From CAVSVP01 sp963731125 (lineage in GTDB: Bacteria > Pseudomonadota > Gammaproteobacteria > Competibacterales > Competibacteraceae): 64,000 nucleotides of DNA. Both the position numbers and the translations under genes were made by a program. The DNA is taken from the NCBI GenBank assembly GCA_963731125.1, contig CAVSVP010000024.1:186001-250000 (forward strand). Direction: 5' to 3'. Position 1 is the stretch's first letter. Every line of letters starts with the position of its first letter. Below the pieces are notes generated by a model. The model saw nothing but the letters and a program-made list of their open reading frames with translations, was not told where the DNA came from and did not search any database. Of this stretch, positions 8,325-17,396 are shown in pieces.

Positions 8325-10619
8325 ATGCAAGAAGAACACGAGCAGTCTGCAGATCTTAGCGAGTCTGCATTGTACTATCATCGGTCTCCCAAACCGGGAA
8401 AATTGGCAATTGTTGCGACTAAGCCGCTGGCTACCCAACGGGATTTAGCGCTTGCCTACTCGCCGGGTGTGGCTGCTGCCTGTGAAGCCATTGTGGAAAA
8501 TGCTCAGGAGGCAGCCACAGTGACCGCCCGTAGCAATTTAGTTGCAGTGATCAGCAATGGGACGGCAGTGCTAGGTTTGGGGAATATCGGACCCTTGGCT
8601 GCTAAGCCGGTGATGGAAGGTAAAGCGGTGCTATTCAAAAAATTCGCCGATATCGATGTCTTTGATATCGAAATTGCGGAATCCGATCCAGGGGAGTTTA
8701 TCAAGACCGTGGCTCGGTTGGAGCCTACCTTTGGCGGTATCAACTTGGAAGATATTAAGGCGCCGGAATGCTTTGCCATCGAAGAAGAACTGCGGGCACG
8801 GATGCAGATTCCGGTGTTTCACGACGATCAACACGGCACTGCCATTATTGTGGGTGCCGCTGTGCTTAACGGCTTACGGGTAGTGGGTAAAGACATTTCT
8901 CGGGTCAGATTGGTGACTTCAGGCGCGGGAGCCGCAGCGCTGGCTTGTCTGAATTTGCTCGTCAGCTTGGGAATGCGCCGTGAGAACGTCACTGTGACGG
9001 ATAGGCTGGGAGTGGTATACCAGGGCAGGACAGAACAAATGGATCCGTGGAAGGCGGCTTATGCCCAGGAAACGCAGGCCCGCACCCTCAGCGATGCTAT
9101 TGAGGGTGCCGATATTTTTCTGGGGCTTTCCGCAGGCGGGGTGCTTAAACCCGAAATGGTGCAACGCATGGCGAATCAGCCCCTGATCTTAGCGTTAGCC
9201 AATCCGATTCCTGAGATAATGCCTGAAGCGGCTAAGGCAGTCCGCCCCGATGCCGTTCTCGCAACCGGACGTTCTGATTATCCCAATCAGGTTAATAACG
9301 TTTTATGTTTTCCCTATATTTTTCGCGGCGCGCTGGATGTCGGGGCTACCACCATCAACGAAGAGATGAAACTGGCTTGTGTGCGGGCACTGGCGGATCT
9401 GACGCTGGCTGAGCCTTCTGAATTGGTCACCAAAGCCTATGGTGGGCAAGCCTTGAGTTTCGGCCCTGAGTATTTAATTCCTAAGCCTTTTGATCCACGG
9501 CTAATTAGTCAAATTGCACCAGCAGTGGCGCAGGCCGCCATGCAAAGCGGGGTGGCGACCCGTCCCATGGAGGATCTGGAAGCCTATCGTCAGCGCCTAA
9601 CCGAGTTTGTGTTCCGCTCAGGATTGGTCATGAAACCCATTTTCGAGCGAGCGAAACGCTGTCCCAAACGGCTAGTTTATGCCGAGGGTGAAGAACGTCG
9701 GGTGCTCCAAGCCGTACAACAGGTTATTGATGAAGGTATCGCCCACCCGATTTTGATTGGCCGGCCTGAAGTTATTGAGAACCGTCTGCAAGAACTCGGT
9801 TTGCGCATGCGACCGGAGAAGGATTTCGAGTTGATTAATATTCTGCAGGATCAGCGTTTCCAGGATTACTCACTGGAATACCACCGACTGATGCGGCGCA
9901 AGGGTGTGATTCCCGAACAAGCAAAAACCGTGGTACGCACTAACGCTACAGTGGTGGCTGCTCTTGCACTTCGCAAAGGTGACGCCGATGGCGCGCTGTG
10001 TGGTTCGGTGGGTCGCTTTAGCAGGCATTTGCAAAATGTGATGGACATTATTGGCAAGCGGGAAGGGGTCCACGATGTGTCTACCCTAAGTGTGCTGATC
10101 CTGCCCAAGGGAACGTTTTTTATTTGTGATTCCCATGTAACTCCTGATCCGACGGTGGAAGAAATCGTAGAGATGACCCAGCTGGCGGCGCGAGAAGTGC
10201 AGACTTTCGGGTTAACGCCGAAGGTGGCGCTGCTGTCGCGCGCCAGCTTTGGCTCCCATGATTTACCCTCTGCCCGGAAAATGCGGGAGGCTGTGCAGAT
10301 ACTGCAGGAACGTCTGCCGACGCTGGAGGTGGAGGGCGAAATGCATGGCGATATGGCGTTGGTGGAGGACATCCGCAGCCGTGCTTTCCCGGATTCTCGA
10401 CTGACCGGGCAGGCTAACCTGCTTATTATGCCGAATGTGGATGCGGCCCATATCGCCGTTAATTTGATCCGGATTCTCGGTGAGGGTGTTTCCGTCGGCC
10501 CTATTCTAGTGGGAGCGGCGCGTCCCGTGTATGTGGTTAATCAATCTATCAGTGTGCGCGGTCTTGTTAATATGAGCGCTGTCACCGTGGCCAAGGCGCA
10601 GATGTGGGCTGAGGGGTAG
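8325..10619 (+). CDS. maeB: NADP-dependent malic enzyme / phosphotransacetylase fusion (copy 1)
   Basis: The 764-residue MaeB protein decarboxylates malate to pyruvate with NADP. The N-terminal malic enzyme part (about 1-430) has the tyrosine/lysine active-site region (AYSPGVAAAC, GKAVLFKKF), the metal-binding INLEDIKAPECF and HDDQHGTA, and the cofactor loop TSGAGAAALACL. The C-terminal part (about 440-764) is a phosphate-acetyltransferase-like domain, thought in MaeB to be regulatory (acetyl-CoA sensing) rather than fully catalytic. A second gene of the same architecture and length lies at 18838-21120. Both read in the same direction around a TRAP/fumarate reductase block. The ATG at 8325 follows AAAGAG. 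It converges with frdB. Confidence 0.95.
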   Translation: MQEEHEQSADLSESALYYHRSPKPGKLAIVATKPLATQRDLALAYSPGVAAACEAIVENAQEAATVTARSNLVAVISNGTAVLGLGNIGPLAAKPVMEGKAVLFKKFADIDVFDIEIAESDPGEFIKTVARLEPTFGGINLEDIKAPECFAIEEELRARMQIPVFHDDQHGTAIIVGAAVLNGLRVVGKDISRVRLVTSGAGAAALACLNLLVSLGMRRENVTVTDRLGVVYQGRTEQMDPWKAAYAQETQARTLSDAIEGADIFLGLSAGGVLKPEMVQRMANQPLILALANPIPEIMPEAAKAVRPDAVLATGRSDYPNQVNNVLCFPYIFRGALDVGATTINEEMKLACVRALADLTLAEPSELVTKAYGGQALSFGPEYLIPKPFDPRLISQIAPAVAQAAMQSGVATRPMEDLEAYRQRLTEFVFRSGLVMKPIFERAKRCPKRLVYAEGEERRVLQAVQQVIDEGIAHPILIGRPEVIENRLQELGLRMRPEKDFELINILQDQRFQDYSLEYHRLMRRKGVIPEQAKTVVRTNATVVAALALRKGDADGALCGSVGRFSRHLQNVMDIIGKREGVHDVSTLSVLILPKGTFFICDSHVTPDPTVEEIVEMTQLAAREVQTFGLTPKVALLSRASFGSHDLPSARKMREAVQILQERLPTLEVEGEMHGDMALVEDIRSRAFPDSRLTGQANLLIMPNVDAAHIAVNLIRILGEGVSVGPILVGAARPVYVVNQSISVRGLVNMSAVTVAKAQMWAEG

Positions 10620-10630
10620 GTTTATTAATA

Positions 10631-10677
10631 GGCCTCTTGCAGACTCGGCGTCGCAGCACTCATTTTTGCAAGAGGTC
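10631..10677. repeat. stem-loop between convergent maeB and frdB
   Basis: GGCCTCTTGCA at 10631-10641 and TGCAAGAGGTC at 10667-10677 form an 11-bp stem with one mismatch around a 25-nt loop. It lies 11 bp after the maeB stop and 58 bp before the frdB end. No T-run follows on either strand, so it may be a weak bidirectional terminator or a repeat remnant. Confidence 0.4.
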
Positions 10678-10734
10678 TACTGTGTGGCTACAGTTAAGCC
10701 TCCGAAAAGCTGTTTGAATGGTGGCGGCTGCGAT

Positions 10735-11484
10735 TTATTTTCTTCCCATCATCACCATCTTCCTGCGCATATACGCGATCTGGGTTTGCAAAGGCAGTTC
10801 CTTCGGACAGACATCCTGGCAGCCCAGCAACGACATGCAACCAAAGACCCCGTCATCGTCGCCGATGAGTTCGTAGTAGTCCTCGTCGTTGCGTTTATCC
10901 CGGGGATCTAGCCGAAACCGCGCAACCTTATTGAGACCGACTGCGCCGACAAACTTTTCCCGCATGCGAATGGTGCCGCAGCCGGCCACGCAGCAGCCGC
11001 ACTCGATGCAGCGGTCGAGTTCGTAGATTTCCTCTGCCATCTCCGGTTCCATGCGTGCTTCGAGTCTGCGCAGGTCAGTCTCTTCGTTATCGTGAATCCA
11101 TGTATGGAGTCGTTCACTCATCCCCCGCATCCATTTACCGGTATTGACTGACAAGTCACCGATCAATTCAAAGCCGGGTAGGGGAGCTAGAGTGATTTTG
11201 TCATTGAGTGTCTGAGTCAAAGCGCGACAGGCAAGACCGGGGCGACCATTAATCAGCATGCCGCAACTGCCGCAAATGCCCGCCCGGCAAACAAAGTCGA
11301 ACTGCAGCGAGCTGTCGTAATTGTCGCGAATATCATTCAGGGCGACAAATAGCGTCATGCTCGGCGATTCTTCCACTTCATAGGTTTCCATATGGGGTAC
11401 GCTGTTCGGATACTGCGGGTTGTAGCGCAAGATGCTGATCTTTAGGGTGCGTAAGGGTTGCTCTGCGGCTGGATTCGCGCTCAT
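10735..11484 (-). CDS. frdB: succinate dehydrogenase/fumarate reductase iron-sulfur subunit
   Basis: The 249-residue subunit carries electrons between the flavin subunit and the diheme membrane subunit. The plant-type 2Fe-2S site is CRAGICGSC followed by a distal cysteine (GLAC). The 4Fe-4S/3Fe-4S ferredoxin part shows CIECGCCVAGC and, near the end, CMSLLGCQDVCPKELP. The ATG at 11484 overlaps the frdA stop as ATGA, so the two are translationally coupled; an in-frame start 15 bp earlier lies inside frdA. Gene order C-A-B matches the epsilonproteobacterial and Gram-positive type, not the four-subunit E. coli frdABCD. Whether it runs as succinate oxidase or fumarate reductase depends on the quinone and cannot be settled here. 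Confidence 0.93.
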   Translation of the reverse strand: MSANPAAEQPLRTLKISILRYNPQYPNSVPHMETYEVEESPSMTLFVALNDIRDNYDSSLQFDFVCRAGICGSCGMLINGRPGLACRALTQTLNDKITLAPLPGFELIGDLSVNTGKWMRGMSERLHTWIHDNEETDLRRLEARMEPEMAEEIYELDRCIECGCCVAGCGTIRMREKFVGAVGLNKVARFRLDPRDKRNDEDYYELIGDDDGVFGCMSLLGCQDVCPKELPLQTQIAYMRRKMVMMGRK

Positions 11485-13463
11485 GACAACTTCTCCCATA
11501 ACCGTTCATTAAGGCCGCGGTACTTCTCCGGCAAGAGGTGCTCGTAGGGCATCAAGGCAGCTTGCATCTGGAACCGATCAGCGCCATTTAAGGACGCCTT
11601 GATTTCTTCGATCTGCGCTATGCGCTGGGCGGTGTCCGGATGTTCGATATAATTTTTTGCACCGTAGCCTCTAAAACCCGGGGGCAGTTCCATGGTCATG
11701 ATGTCGAGATTCTCATAGGTCAAGGTTGGCCGCGTGGCGTTTGCGTCCTGCCAGGTGGCTAGGGTGCGTTTTAGCCAGTCCCGATCGTTGCGTTCAATAC
11801 AATCTTCCCGGAAATGGGCGCCGCGGCTTTCGGTGCGTTCCAGTGCGCCCAAGGCGACACAGAGTGCAATTTTAAGCATCATGGGCACCCGGTAGGCGGT
11901 GACCAGTTCAGGATTGGCGCTGCGGAGTTTATGTTTAATGCCGATGTTGCGGCTTCTAATCAGCAACTGTTCGAGTTCATCCACTGCCTCCTGAAGTTCC
12001 TTGCCGGTACGGAAGATACCCACCTTTTCCATCATGATGGCTTCCATGCGTATTTTAAGAGCATTAGCGTTTTCCGTGCCCGAGGAGTTAATAATGGCAT
12101 CGATTTTCTGGGTTTGCCGAGCGTAAAAATCCCGGATCAGCGCGGTGGAGATATCGATATCACTGGCCGAGGAGGCGCAGAAATCCGCAATAAAATCGGA
12201 TACGATCATGCCGGACACCACGGTTTCGGCGACGGAATTGCCGCCCAGCCGGTTAAAGCCGTGCATGTCCCAACAAGCGGCCTCGCCACAAGCAAAAAGC
12301 CCTTTTAAGGTTAGGCTTTCACCGGTATGGTTGGTACGAACGCCGCCCATGGAGTAATGCTGGGTGGGACGTACCGGAATCCAATCCTCAGCGGGATCGA
12401 TGCCCAGGAAATATTCGCAAATATCCTTAACTTCGCGCAGATTCTTCTCGATATGTTCCCGCCCCAATACCTTGATATCGAGCCACAGGTGTTCTCCGTA
12501 TCGCGATGGAACCCCTTTACCTTTACGCATATGTTCTGTCATGCGCCGGGACACCACATCCCGGGACGCCAGCTCCTTTTTCTCAGGTTCGTAGTCCGGC
12601 ATAAAGCGATGACCGTCTATATCCCGTAACAATCCTCCATCGCCCCGGCAGCCTTCCGTCGTCAGAATGCCGGCTGTCACAATCGCTGTCGGGTGGAACT
12701 GTACGGCCTCCATGTTGCCCAGCGCAGCGATGCCGGTTTCCAGGGCGATGGCCATCCCGGTGCCTTCGCAGATCACTGCATTGGTGGAGACTTTGTAGAT
12801 CCGACCATAGCCTCCCGTGGCAATGGTGGTGGCTTTGGCCACATAGGCAATTAACTCGCCGGTGATTAAATCCCGGACAATGGCGCCATAACAACGCTGA
12901 CCGTCATGAATGAGAGCCAGGGCTTCTTTACGTTCGTGAACGGGAATCGCGCTGGCGATCGTCTGGTCGCCCAAAGCAAACAGCATGGCATGACCGGTGC
13001 CGTCCGAAGTATAACAAGTGCGCCATTTTTTCGTGCCGCCAAAATCGCGCGCGGTGATTAAGCCATGGGCTTCGTTCTTTTCTTTTATGACCACCCGTTC
13101 GGCGTTGATAACGGCTTCCCGCTCTCCCTGTTTTACCCGGTTCCAGGGCACGCCCCACGCAGCCAGTTCGCGAACGGCCTTAGGTGCGGTGTTAACAAAC
13201 ATCCGTACAACCTGCTGGTCAGCCCCCCAATCGCTACCCTTGACCGTGTCTTCGAAGTGCACATCTTCGTTGTCACCGTCACCCATAATGCAATTGCCAA
13301 GACTGGCCTGCATGCCGCCCTGAGCTGCTGCGGAATGCGAACGTTTGGCAGGTATCAGACTTAAAATGACGACATCATGTCCCCGGCGCTTGACGCCGAC
13401 GGCCGTGCGCATTCCCGCTAAGCCACCGCCGATGACTAAAACGTCTGTGTAAACAATATTCAT
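11481..13463 (-). CDS. frdA: succinate dehydrogenase/fumarate reductase flavoprotein subunit
   Basis: The 660-residue catalytic subunit has an FAD-binding loop VIGGGLAGMRTA right at the N terminus. HSAAAQGGMQASLGN holds the histidine that typically binds FAD covalently. Active-site segments include QFHPTAI, TEGCRGDGG and RPTQHYSMGGVRTN, and the C-terminal region has the usual catalytic arginine-rich part. It interconverts fumarate and succinate on the inner face of the membrane. The ATG at 13463 is chosen because the conserved N terminus MNIVYTDVLVIGGG starts there; the longer frame overlaps frdC. It lies 25 bp after frdC and overlaps frdB by 4 bp. Confidence 0.95.
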   Translation of the reverse strand: MNIVYTDVLVIGGGLAGMRTAVGVKRRGHDVVILSLIPAKRSHSAAAQGGMQASLGNCIMGDGDNEDVHFEDTVKGSDWGADQQVVRMFVNTAPKAVRELAAWGVPWNRVKQGEREAVINAERVVIKEKNEAHGLITARDFGGTKKWRTCYTSDGTGHAMLFALGDQTIASAIPVHERKEALALIHDGQRCYGAIVRDLITGELIAYVAKATTIATGGYGRIYKVSTNAVICEGTGMAIALETGIAALGNMEAVQFHPTAIVTAGILTTEGCRGDGGLLRDIDGHRFMPDYEPEKKELASRDVVSRRMTEHMRKGKGVPSRYGEHLWLDIKVLGREHIEKNLREVKDICEYFLGIDPAEDWIPVRPTQHYSMGGVRTNHTGESLTLKGLFACGEAACWDMHGFNRLGGNSVAETVVSGMIVSDFIADFCASSASDIDISTALIRDFYARQTQKIDAIINSSGTENANALKIRMEAIMMEKVGIFRTGKELQEAVDELEQLLIRSRNIGIKHKLRSANPELVTAYRVPMMLKIALCVALGALERTESRGAHFREDCIERNDRDWLKRTLATWQDANATRPTLTYENLDIMTMELPPGFRGYGAKNYIEHPDTAQRIAQIEEIKASLNGADRFQMQAALMPYEHLLPEKYRGLNERLWEKLS

Positions 13464-13488
13464 GGTTGCTATCTTGCCTGGGCTGTCA

Positions 13489-14292
13489 TTAGGTATCTGC
13501 TGGAAGTATGCCGGTGGTTTGCGTGGAACTTTGTTCTTGGGCACTGCTTGGCACATAGCGTTCGCCGACTCGGTCTCGATGCTCAATACCAATTTTGATA
13601 TAGGCGGCCAAGGTCAAGATTCCCAAGGTCAAGAAAAATGCCGTGATATACCATTTGGCCCGCTTTAGTTTCTTACGGGTTTCCTGAACATCTTTGCCTT
13701 CCAGCCAGCCCCACTTAACGGCGAGGCGGTATAAACCAATGCCGCCGTGGAATTCCACGGCCAGCAGAAGCAGGATATAGAGTGGCCACATCCACTGACT
13801 CACTACTCGGTCGGAGGAAGCGTAGGGACCGATTTGATCGGGGTGGGTCAGCATAATATACAGGTGCACCGAACCCAGAAAGAACATAGCGAATCCCGTA
13901 TACACTTGCACAAACCATAAATTGGTATCGCTATGCTGCAGCATCTCCATATGGCCCCGAAACGTCTTATATTGTCGATAGTTGATGGGAAATTTTCGCA
14001 TCGCCAGCGCCGCGTGGAGGATAAAGATAAAAAACACAAACCCCACGACAAGCGAAACGAGAAACGGAAAGGATCTGCCAAATATATAATAACCTTCGAA
14101 GAATTTGGCCACCGTATACATGGCATCCTTGCCGAGCAGGATCGAGGAAACAAAAACCATGTGCAGCCACATAAATAACACCAAAAAAAGACCGGTTGCG
14201 CTTTGCCAAAAGTCAAGCCTGGCCGGCATCCTGCTTTTCTTGGTCCGCTCGCCAAGACCGGTGTCCGTGACTAAATCGATCGCCTTATTCAT
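13489..14292 (-). CDS. frdC: diheme cytochrome b subunit of succinate:quinone oxidoreductase (FrdC type)
   Basis: The 267-residue membrane anchor has five hydrophobic helices and histidines placed as in the diheme cytochrome b of Wolinella-type FrdC: WLHMVF in helix 1, ILHAALAM in helix 2, FRGHMEML after it, VHLYIM in helix 3 and EFHGGIGLYR in helix 4. Such B-type enzymes use one large subunit with two hemes. They support menaquinol-driven fumarate reduction or succinate oxidation linked to the proton potential. A charged C-terminal tail of about 30 residues follows the last helix. The start is only 38 bp from the end of the dctP gene upstream, so the TRAP and frd genes may share a transcript. 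Confidence 0.88.
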   Translation of the reverse strand: MNKAIDLVTDTGLGERTKKSRMPARLDFWQSATGLFLVLFMWLHMVFVSSILLGKDAMYTVAKFFEGYYIFGRSFPFLVSLVVGFVFFIFILHAALAMRKFPINYRQYKTFRGHMEMLQHSDTNLWFVQVYTGFAMFFLGSVHLYIMLTHPDQIGPYASSDRVVSQWMWPLYILLLLAVEFHGGIGLYRLAVKWGWLEGKDVQETRKKLKRAKWYITAFFLTLGILTLAAYIKIGIEHRDRVGERYVPSSAQEQSSTQTTGILPADT

Positions 14293-14330
14293 TCAATTAC
14301 CTTTCTACGCGTTACCTGTTCACTAATCGG

Positions 14331-15338
14331 TTAATGGCCCAATAGTTTGTGGATGTCGGCTAACAGTTCGGGACCGATGTCCGGGGCAAACTGGGCTTCC
14401 ACCGGTTGCGTTGTCTGGCGCCATTGCTCACGTTCCTCTGGAGTGAGCTCTAGCACTGTGGCGTACCCGGCGGCTTCCACTTGTTGACGGTCTGCGACGG
14501 CTTCCTCGGCGGCAAAGCGGCGATTGGCTTCGGTAGCCTCCTCGAGAGCGGCCTCCAATGAATGACGGATGTCATCGGGCAAGCCGTTCCAGAACTTCTG
14601 ACTGACAACAACCAGATAACCCAAATAAGAATGATTGGAAACCGTAATCCAATCCTGCACTTTGTAGACGTTCTGAGAAAAGATGTTAGACCAGGCATTT
14701 TCCTGTCCATCGACAATTTCCTTATCGAGACTGAGATAGACAACCCGGAAGGGCATGCGTTGAGGGATTCCTCCCAGTGCCTCGATCATGGCCGCATGCA
14801 CGTCCGAATTTTGAATACGAAAACGTTTGCCTTGAAAGTCGTCTGGTACTTTTCGTAACGGTGCTGCGCCGCGAACGGAAAAAACCTTCATGCCATTATC
14901 CCAGAAAGCCACCGCTTTAATACCTTTAAGCTCCAGGGGAGCGGTTAATTTTGCAGCCAACGGTGACTCAATCAATTGATGCACTTCGTCCATGTTCTGA
15001 AATAGAAAAGGCAAGTCAAAAACCTGTAACTGTTGGGAAAACTGCAGAAACTTGGACAGGCTAGGGGCGGCCATAATGGCAAATCGTTCGCTATCGTTCA
15101 AGAGCATGCTGGTCAGCACCGTATCGTCGTCGTAAAGCTCAGAGTTAGGATAAACCTCCACCCGGACCTTGCCGGCTAGGCGGTTGTTTACCTGCTCGGC
15201 AAACAAGTTGGCTGCCCGTCCCTTAGGGGTATCGGAAGCCACCACGTGAGCAAAGCGAATCACGTATTCCTGGGCGATAGCTTGAGAGATCCATGAGCTC
15301 ATTAGCACAAGGATAATTACCTGAAAAATGGTTTTCAT
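14331..15338 (-). CDS. dctP: TRAP transporter C4-dicarboxylate-type binding protein (second copy)
   Basis: The 335-residue periplasmic DctP-type protein has a signal peptide ending SQAIA. The mature start YVIRFAHVVASDTPKG is the family hallmark of C4-dicarboxylate TRAP receptors. The carboxylate-clamping arginine is in the segment GKRFRIQNSDVH, and IVDGQENAWSNI is the other conserved binding-site block. The ATG at 15338 has GGAGG seven bases upstream; a TTG two codons earlier is less likely. It follows dctM by 70 bp and precedes frdC by 38 bp. It is clearly related to the dctP at 17397-18395 but well diverged, with a shorter QxxEIVDGQEN block. The two probably differ in ligand or affinity. 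Confidence 0.9.
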   Translation of the reverse strand: MKTIFQVIILVLMSSWISQAIAQEYVIRFAHVVASDTPKGRAANLFAEQVNNRLAGKVRVEVYPNSELYDDDTVLTSMLLNDSERFAIMAAPSLSKFLQFSQQLQVFDLPFLFQNMDEVHQLIESPLAAKLTAPLELKGIKAVAFWDNGMKVFSVRGAAPLRKVPDDFQGKRFRIQNSDVHAAMIEALGGIPQRMPFRVVYLSLDKEIVDGQENAWSNIFSQNVYKVQDWITVSNHSYLGYLVVVSQKFWNGLPDDIRHSLEAALEEATEANRRFAAEEAVADRQQVEAAGYATVLELTPEEREQWRQTTQPVEAQFAPDIGPELLADIHKLLGH

Positions 15339-15408
15339 ACCCAATCCTCCGTGCCCGGCAATAAACTATCACCGGGCTTTTTGAGCAGTAAACAAAATAG
15401 CTTTAAAG

Positions 15409-16707
15409 TTAGTGGGCGACGGTTTCCGGCCCCATCAACAGCGTCGGCAAGGCAATGGAGACGGCAGGCACATAGGTGATAATGATCAAGAACATCAGCA
15501 GCAGCATCAGCCACGGCAACGCCGCTCTGACGACTTGGGTCAGTTCCATACCGGTGATACCGGAGGTGACGAACAGGTTAAGTCCAACCGGGGGTGTAAC
15601 CATGCCGATTTCCATATTAACCACCATGATAATGCCCAGGTGAATGGGATCGATGCCCAGCTGAACAGCAATGGGGAAAAGAATGGGCGCCATAATCAAT
15701 AAGATCGCTGATGGCTCCATAAAGTTACCGGCAATCAGTAGCAGGATGTTGACCACAATCAGAAAAGTCCAGGGTGCCAGACCCCAGCCAATAATGGTGT
15801 CCGCAATCGCATGCGGAATGCGCTCGGTGGTCAGCACGTGGGCGAACAGCATGGCATTGGCGATAATAAAGAGCAGCATAACCGTCACTTTGGCGGCGTC
15901 CACGAACACGTGAGGCACTTTTTTAAAGGGAATATCGCGGTAGACGAAGATGGCGATAATCGCCGCATAGACGGCAGACACAGCGGCGGCTTCGGTGGGC
16001 GTGAAGATACCGCCATAGATGCCTCCCATGATAATGATGATTAAAAATAATCCGCCCGAGGCGCTAAGGGCTGATTTCGCCAATTGCCCAAAGCCGGGAA
16101 ATGCTTGCGCGGGCAAATTTTTAAGGCGGGCAGCGATATAAATCGCGGTCATCAGGAGTAATCCCATGCCTAAACCGGGAATTACGCCGGCCATAAACAT
16201 GCGCCCTACCGATACTTCGGTGGCGGCACTGTAGACTACCATCACGATGGAAGGCGGTATGAGGATGCCCAACGTACCGGCATTGCAGATAACGCCGGCG
16301 GCGAAATTCTTGGGATAACCTTGCTGCACCATGCCGGCGATGACGATAGAGCCGATGGCCACGACCGTGGCGGGTGACGAACCGGACACCGCGGCAAATA
16401 ACATACAGGCCAATACCGATGCCATGGCAAGGCCACCCGGCAGCCAGCCCACGCAGTCCACCGCGAAGCGGATCATCCGTCGGGCGACGCCGCCCGTGGT
16501 CAGAAAGGCTGAGGCCAGAATAAAAAAGGGGATAGCCATCAGCGTATAATGATGCATGGTATTGAAGATCTTATCGGCCAGCGAGGCGATGGAATCATTG
16601 GCGAAGAACAGAATCGTCAAGACGCTGGAAAGTCCCAGCGATATGGCGATGGGTATACGAATCAGCATGAAGGTAAACAGCAGAATAAAAAGAATAGCGG
16701 TTGTCAT
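15409..16707 (-). CDS. dctM: TRAP transporter large permease subunit
   Basis: The 432-residue DctM protein has about twelve membrane segments and is the ion-coupled translocation subunit. Family features include MAIPFFILASAFLTTGGVARRM, SGSSPATVVAIGSI and, near the end, VNMEIGMVTPPVGLNLFV. With DctQ it forms the membrane domain that accepts substrate from DctP and is driven by the sodium gradient rather than ATP. It lies 44 bp after dctQ and 70 bp before the second dctP on the same strand. The conserved GITP/TPPVG segments are intact, so it should be functional. Confidence 0.94.
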   Translation of the reverse strand: MTTAILFILLFTFMLIRIPIAISLGLSSVLTILFFANDSIASLADKIFNTMHHYTLMAIPFFILASAFLTTGGVARRMIRFAVDCVGWLPGGLAMASVLACMLFAAVSGSSPATVVAIGSIVIAGMVQQGYPKNFAAGVICNAGTLGILIPPSIVMVVYSAATEVSVGRMFMAGVIPGLGMGLLLMTAIYIAARLKNLPAQAFPGFGQLAKSALSASGGLFLIIIIMGGIYGGIFTPTEAAAVSAVYAAIIAIFVYRDIPFKKVPHVFVDAAKVTVMLLFIIANAMLFAHVLTTERIPHAIADTIIGWGLAPWTFLIVVNILLLIAGNFMEPSAILLIMAPILFPIAVQLGIDPIHLGIIMVVNMEIGMVTPPVGLNLFVTSGITGMELTQVVRAALPWLMLLLMFLIIITYVPAVSIALPTLLMGPETVAH

Positions 16708-16751
16708 GCCTGATGAAATCCTTGGTGGGGGTGAAACAATTTTCTATAGAT

Positions 16752-17294
16752 TTATTGGTTTTCCGGCTGATCGCCTTGTTTCAGTTGTTCAATGGCTTCC
16801 TTGGTTTCGTCGGCGAGTTCCATGCCCGTACCGCGCCCGGTAATCAGCTTCCAGCCGGCTTCTGCGAAGCGGATAAAGAGCAGGGCAAAGCCAATGGGCA
16901 GTATCAGGGTGGGAATCCAGAGGGGAACAGGAACGTCTTCGGCCTCGATACCGATAAGCAGCAGCAGCGAAACGGTGTCCCAGCCGCCTTTAAACAAAAT
17001 GGCTGCGTAGGTCATGCACAGGAGAACAGCAATCAAGCCGGTAATTTTTTGGACGCGTGGTGACAGATTTTTGACCAGCAGATCGACGCCAATATGGGCA
17101 CCGACGCGAACCCCATAGGACATGCCAAACAACACCAGCCAGGCAAATAGAAAAACGGTGAGTTCCAGAGCCCAAACAGCGCCGGCGTTAAAAACGTATC
17201 GGGCAATGACTTGGGCAAAGGTGATAAGGGTCATGGCAGCGAGCAGGAGCGCAATAAAGCCCTCCTCTAGGTGATTGATAAGTTTTGTCATCAT
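16752..17294 (-). CDS. dctQ: TRAP transporter small permease subunit
   Basis: The 180-residue DctQ-type protein has four hydrophobic segments and the family pattern LLLAAMTLITFAQVIARYVFN, then WALELTVFLFAWLVLFGMSYGVRVGAHIGVDLL. It bridges the large permease and the membrane. A charged C-terminal tail rich in Glu and Lys follows the last helix. The frame begins with two adjacent ATG codons (17294 and 17291), and either could be used. It is preceded by a terminator-like stem-loop at 17310-17346 that separates it from dctP. Confidence 0.9.
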   Translation of the reverse strand: MMTKLINHLEEGFIALLLAAMTLITFAQVIARYVFNAGAVWALELTVFLFAWLVLFGMSYGVRVGAHIGVDLLVKNLSPRVQKITGLIAVLLCMTYAAILFKGGWDTVSLLLLIGIEAEDVPVPLWIPTLILPIGFALLFIRFAEAGWKLITGRGTGMELADETKEAIEQLKQGDQPENQ

Positions 17295-17309
17295 GAGCTT
17301 ACCACGGTT

Positions 17310-17346
17310 AAAAAAAGTTCACTCCTCCCCTTTCCAAGGGAGGAGT
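17310..17346 (-). terminator. intercistronic terminator/attenuator between dctP and dctQ
   Basis: On the minus strand ACTCCTCCC and GGGAGGAGT (17338-17346 and 17321-17329) form a perfect 9-bp GC-rich stem with an 8-nt loop. After four further bases comes a run of seven T (complement of 17310-17316). This is a Rho-independent terminator shape placed 51 bp after dctP and 16 bp before dctQ. Partial termination here would give more binding protein than permease, a common need in TRAP operons. Confidence 0.75.
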
Positions 17347-17396
17347 AAGTTCGATGGTTTTACGACTCTGTTGTCTTACTGCAAATCAATGCGATT

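Noticed and set aside
9866..10372. 168-residue minus-strand frame inside maeB
   Set aside because: Serine-rich antisense of a well-conserved enzyme; a similar antisense frame occurs in the second maeB, as expected from codon bias.
10666..10911. 81-residue plus-strand frame between maeB and frdB
   Set aside because: Most of it is antisense to the frdB C terminus, with no ribosome site and no family pattern.
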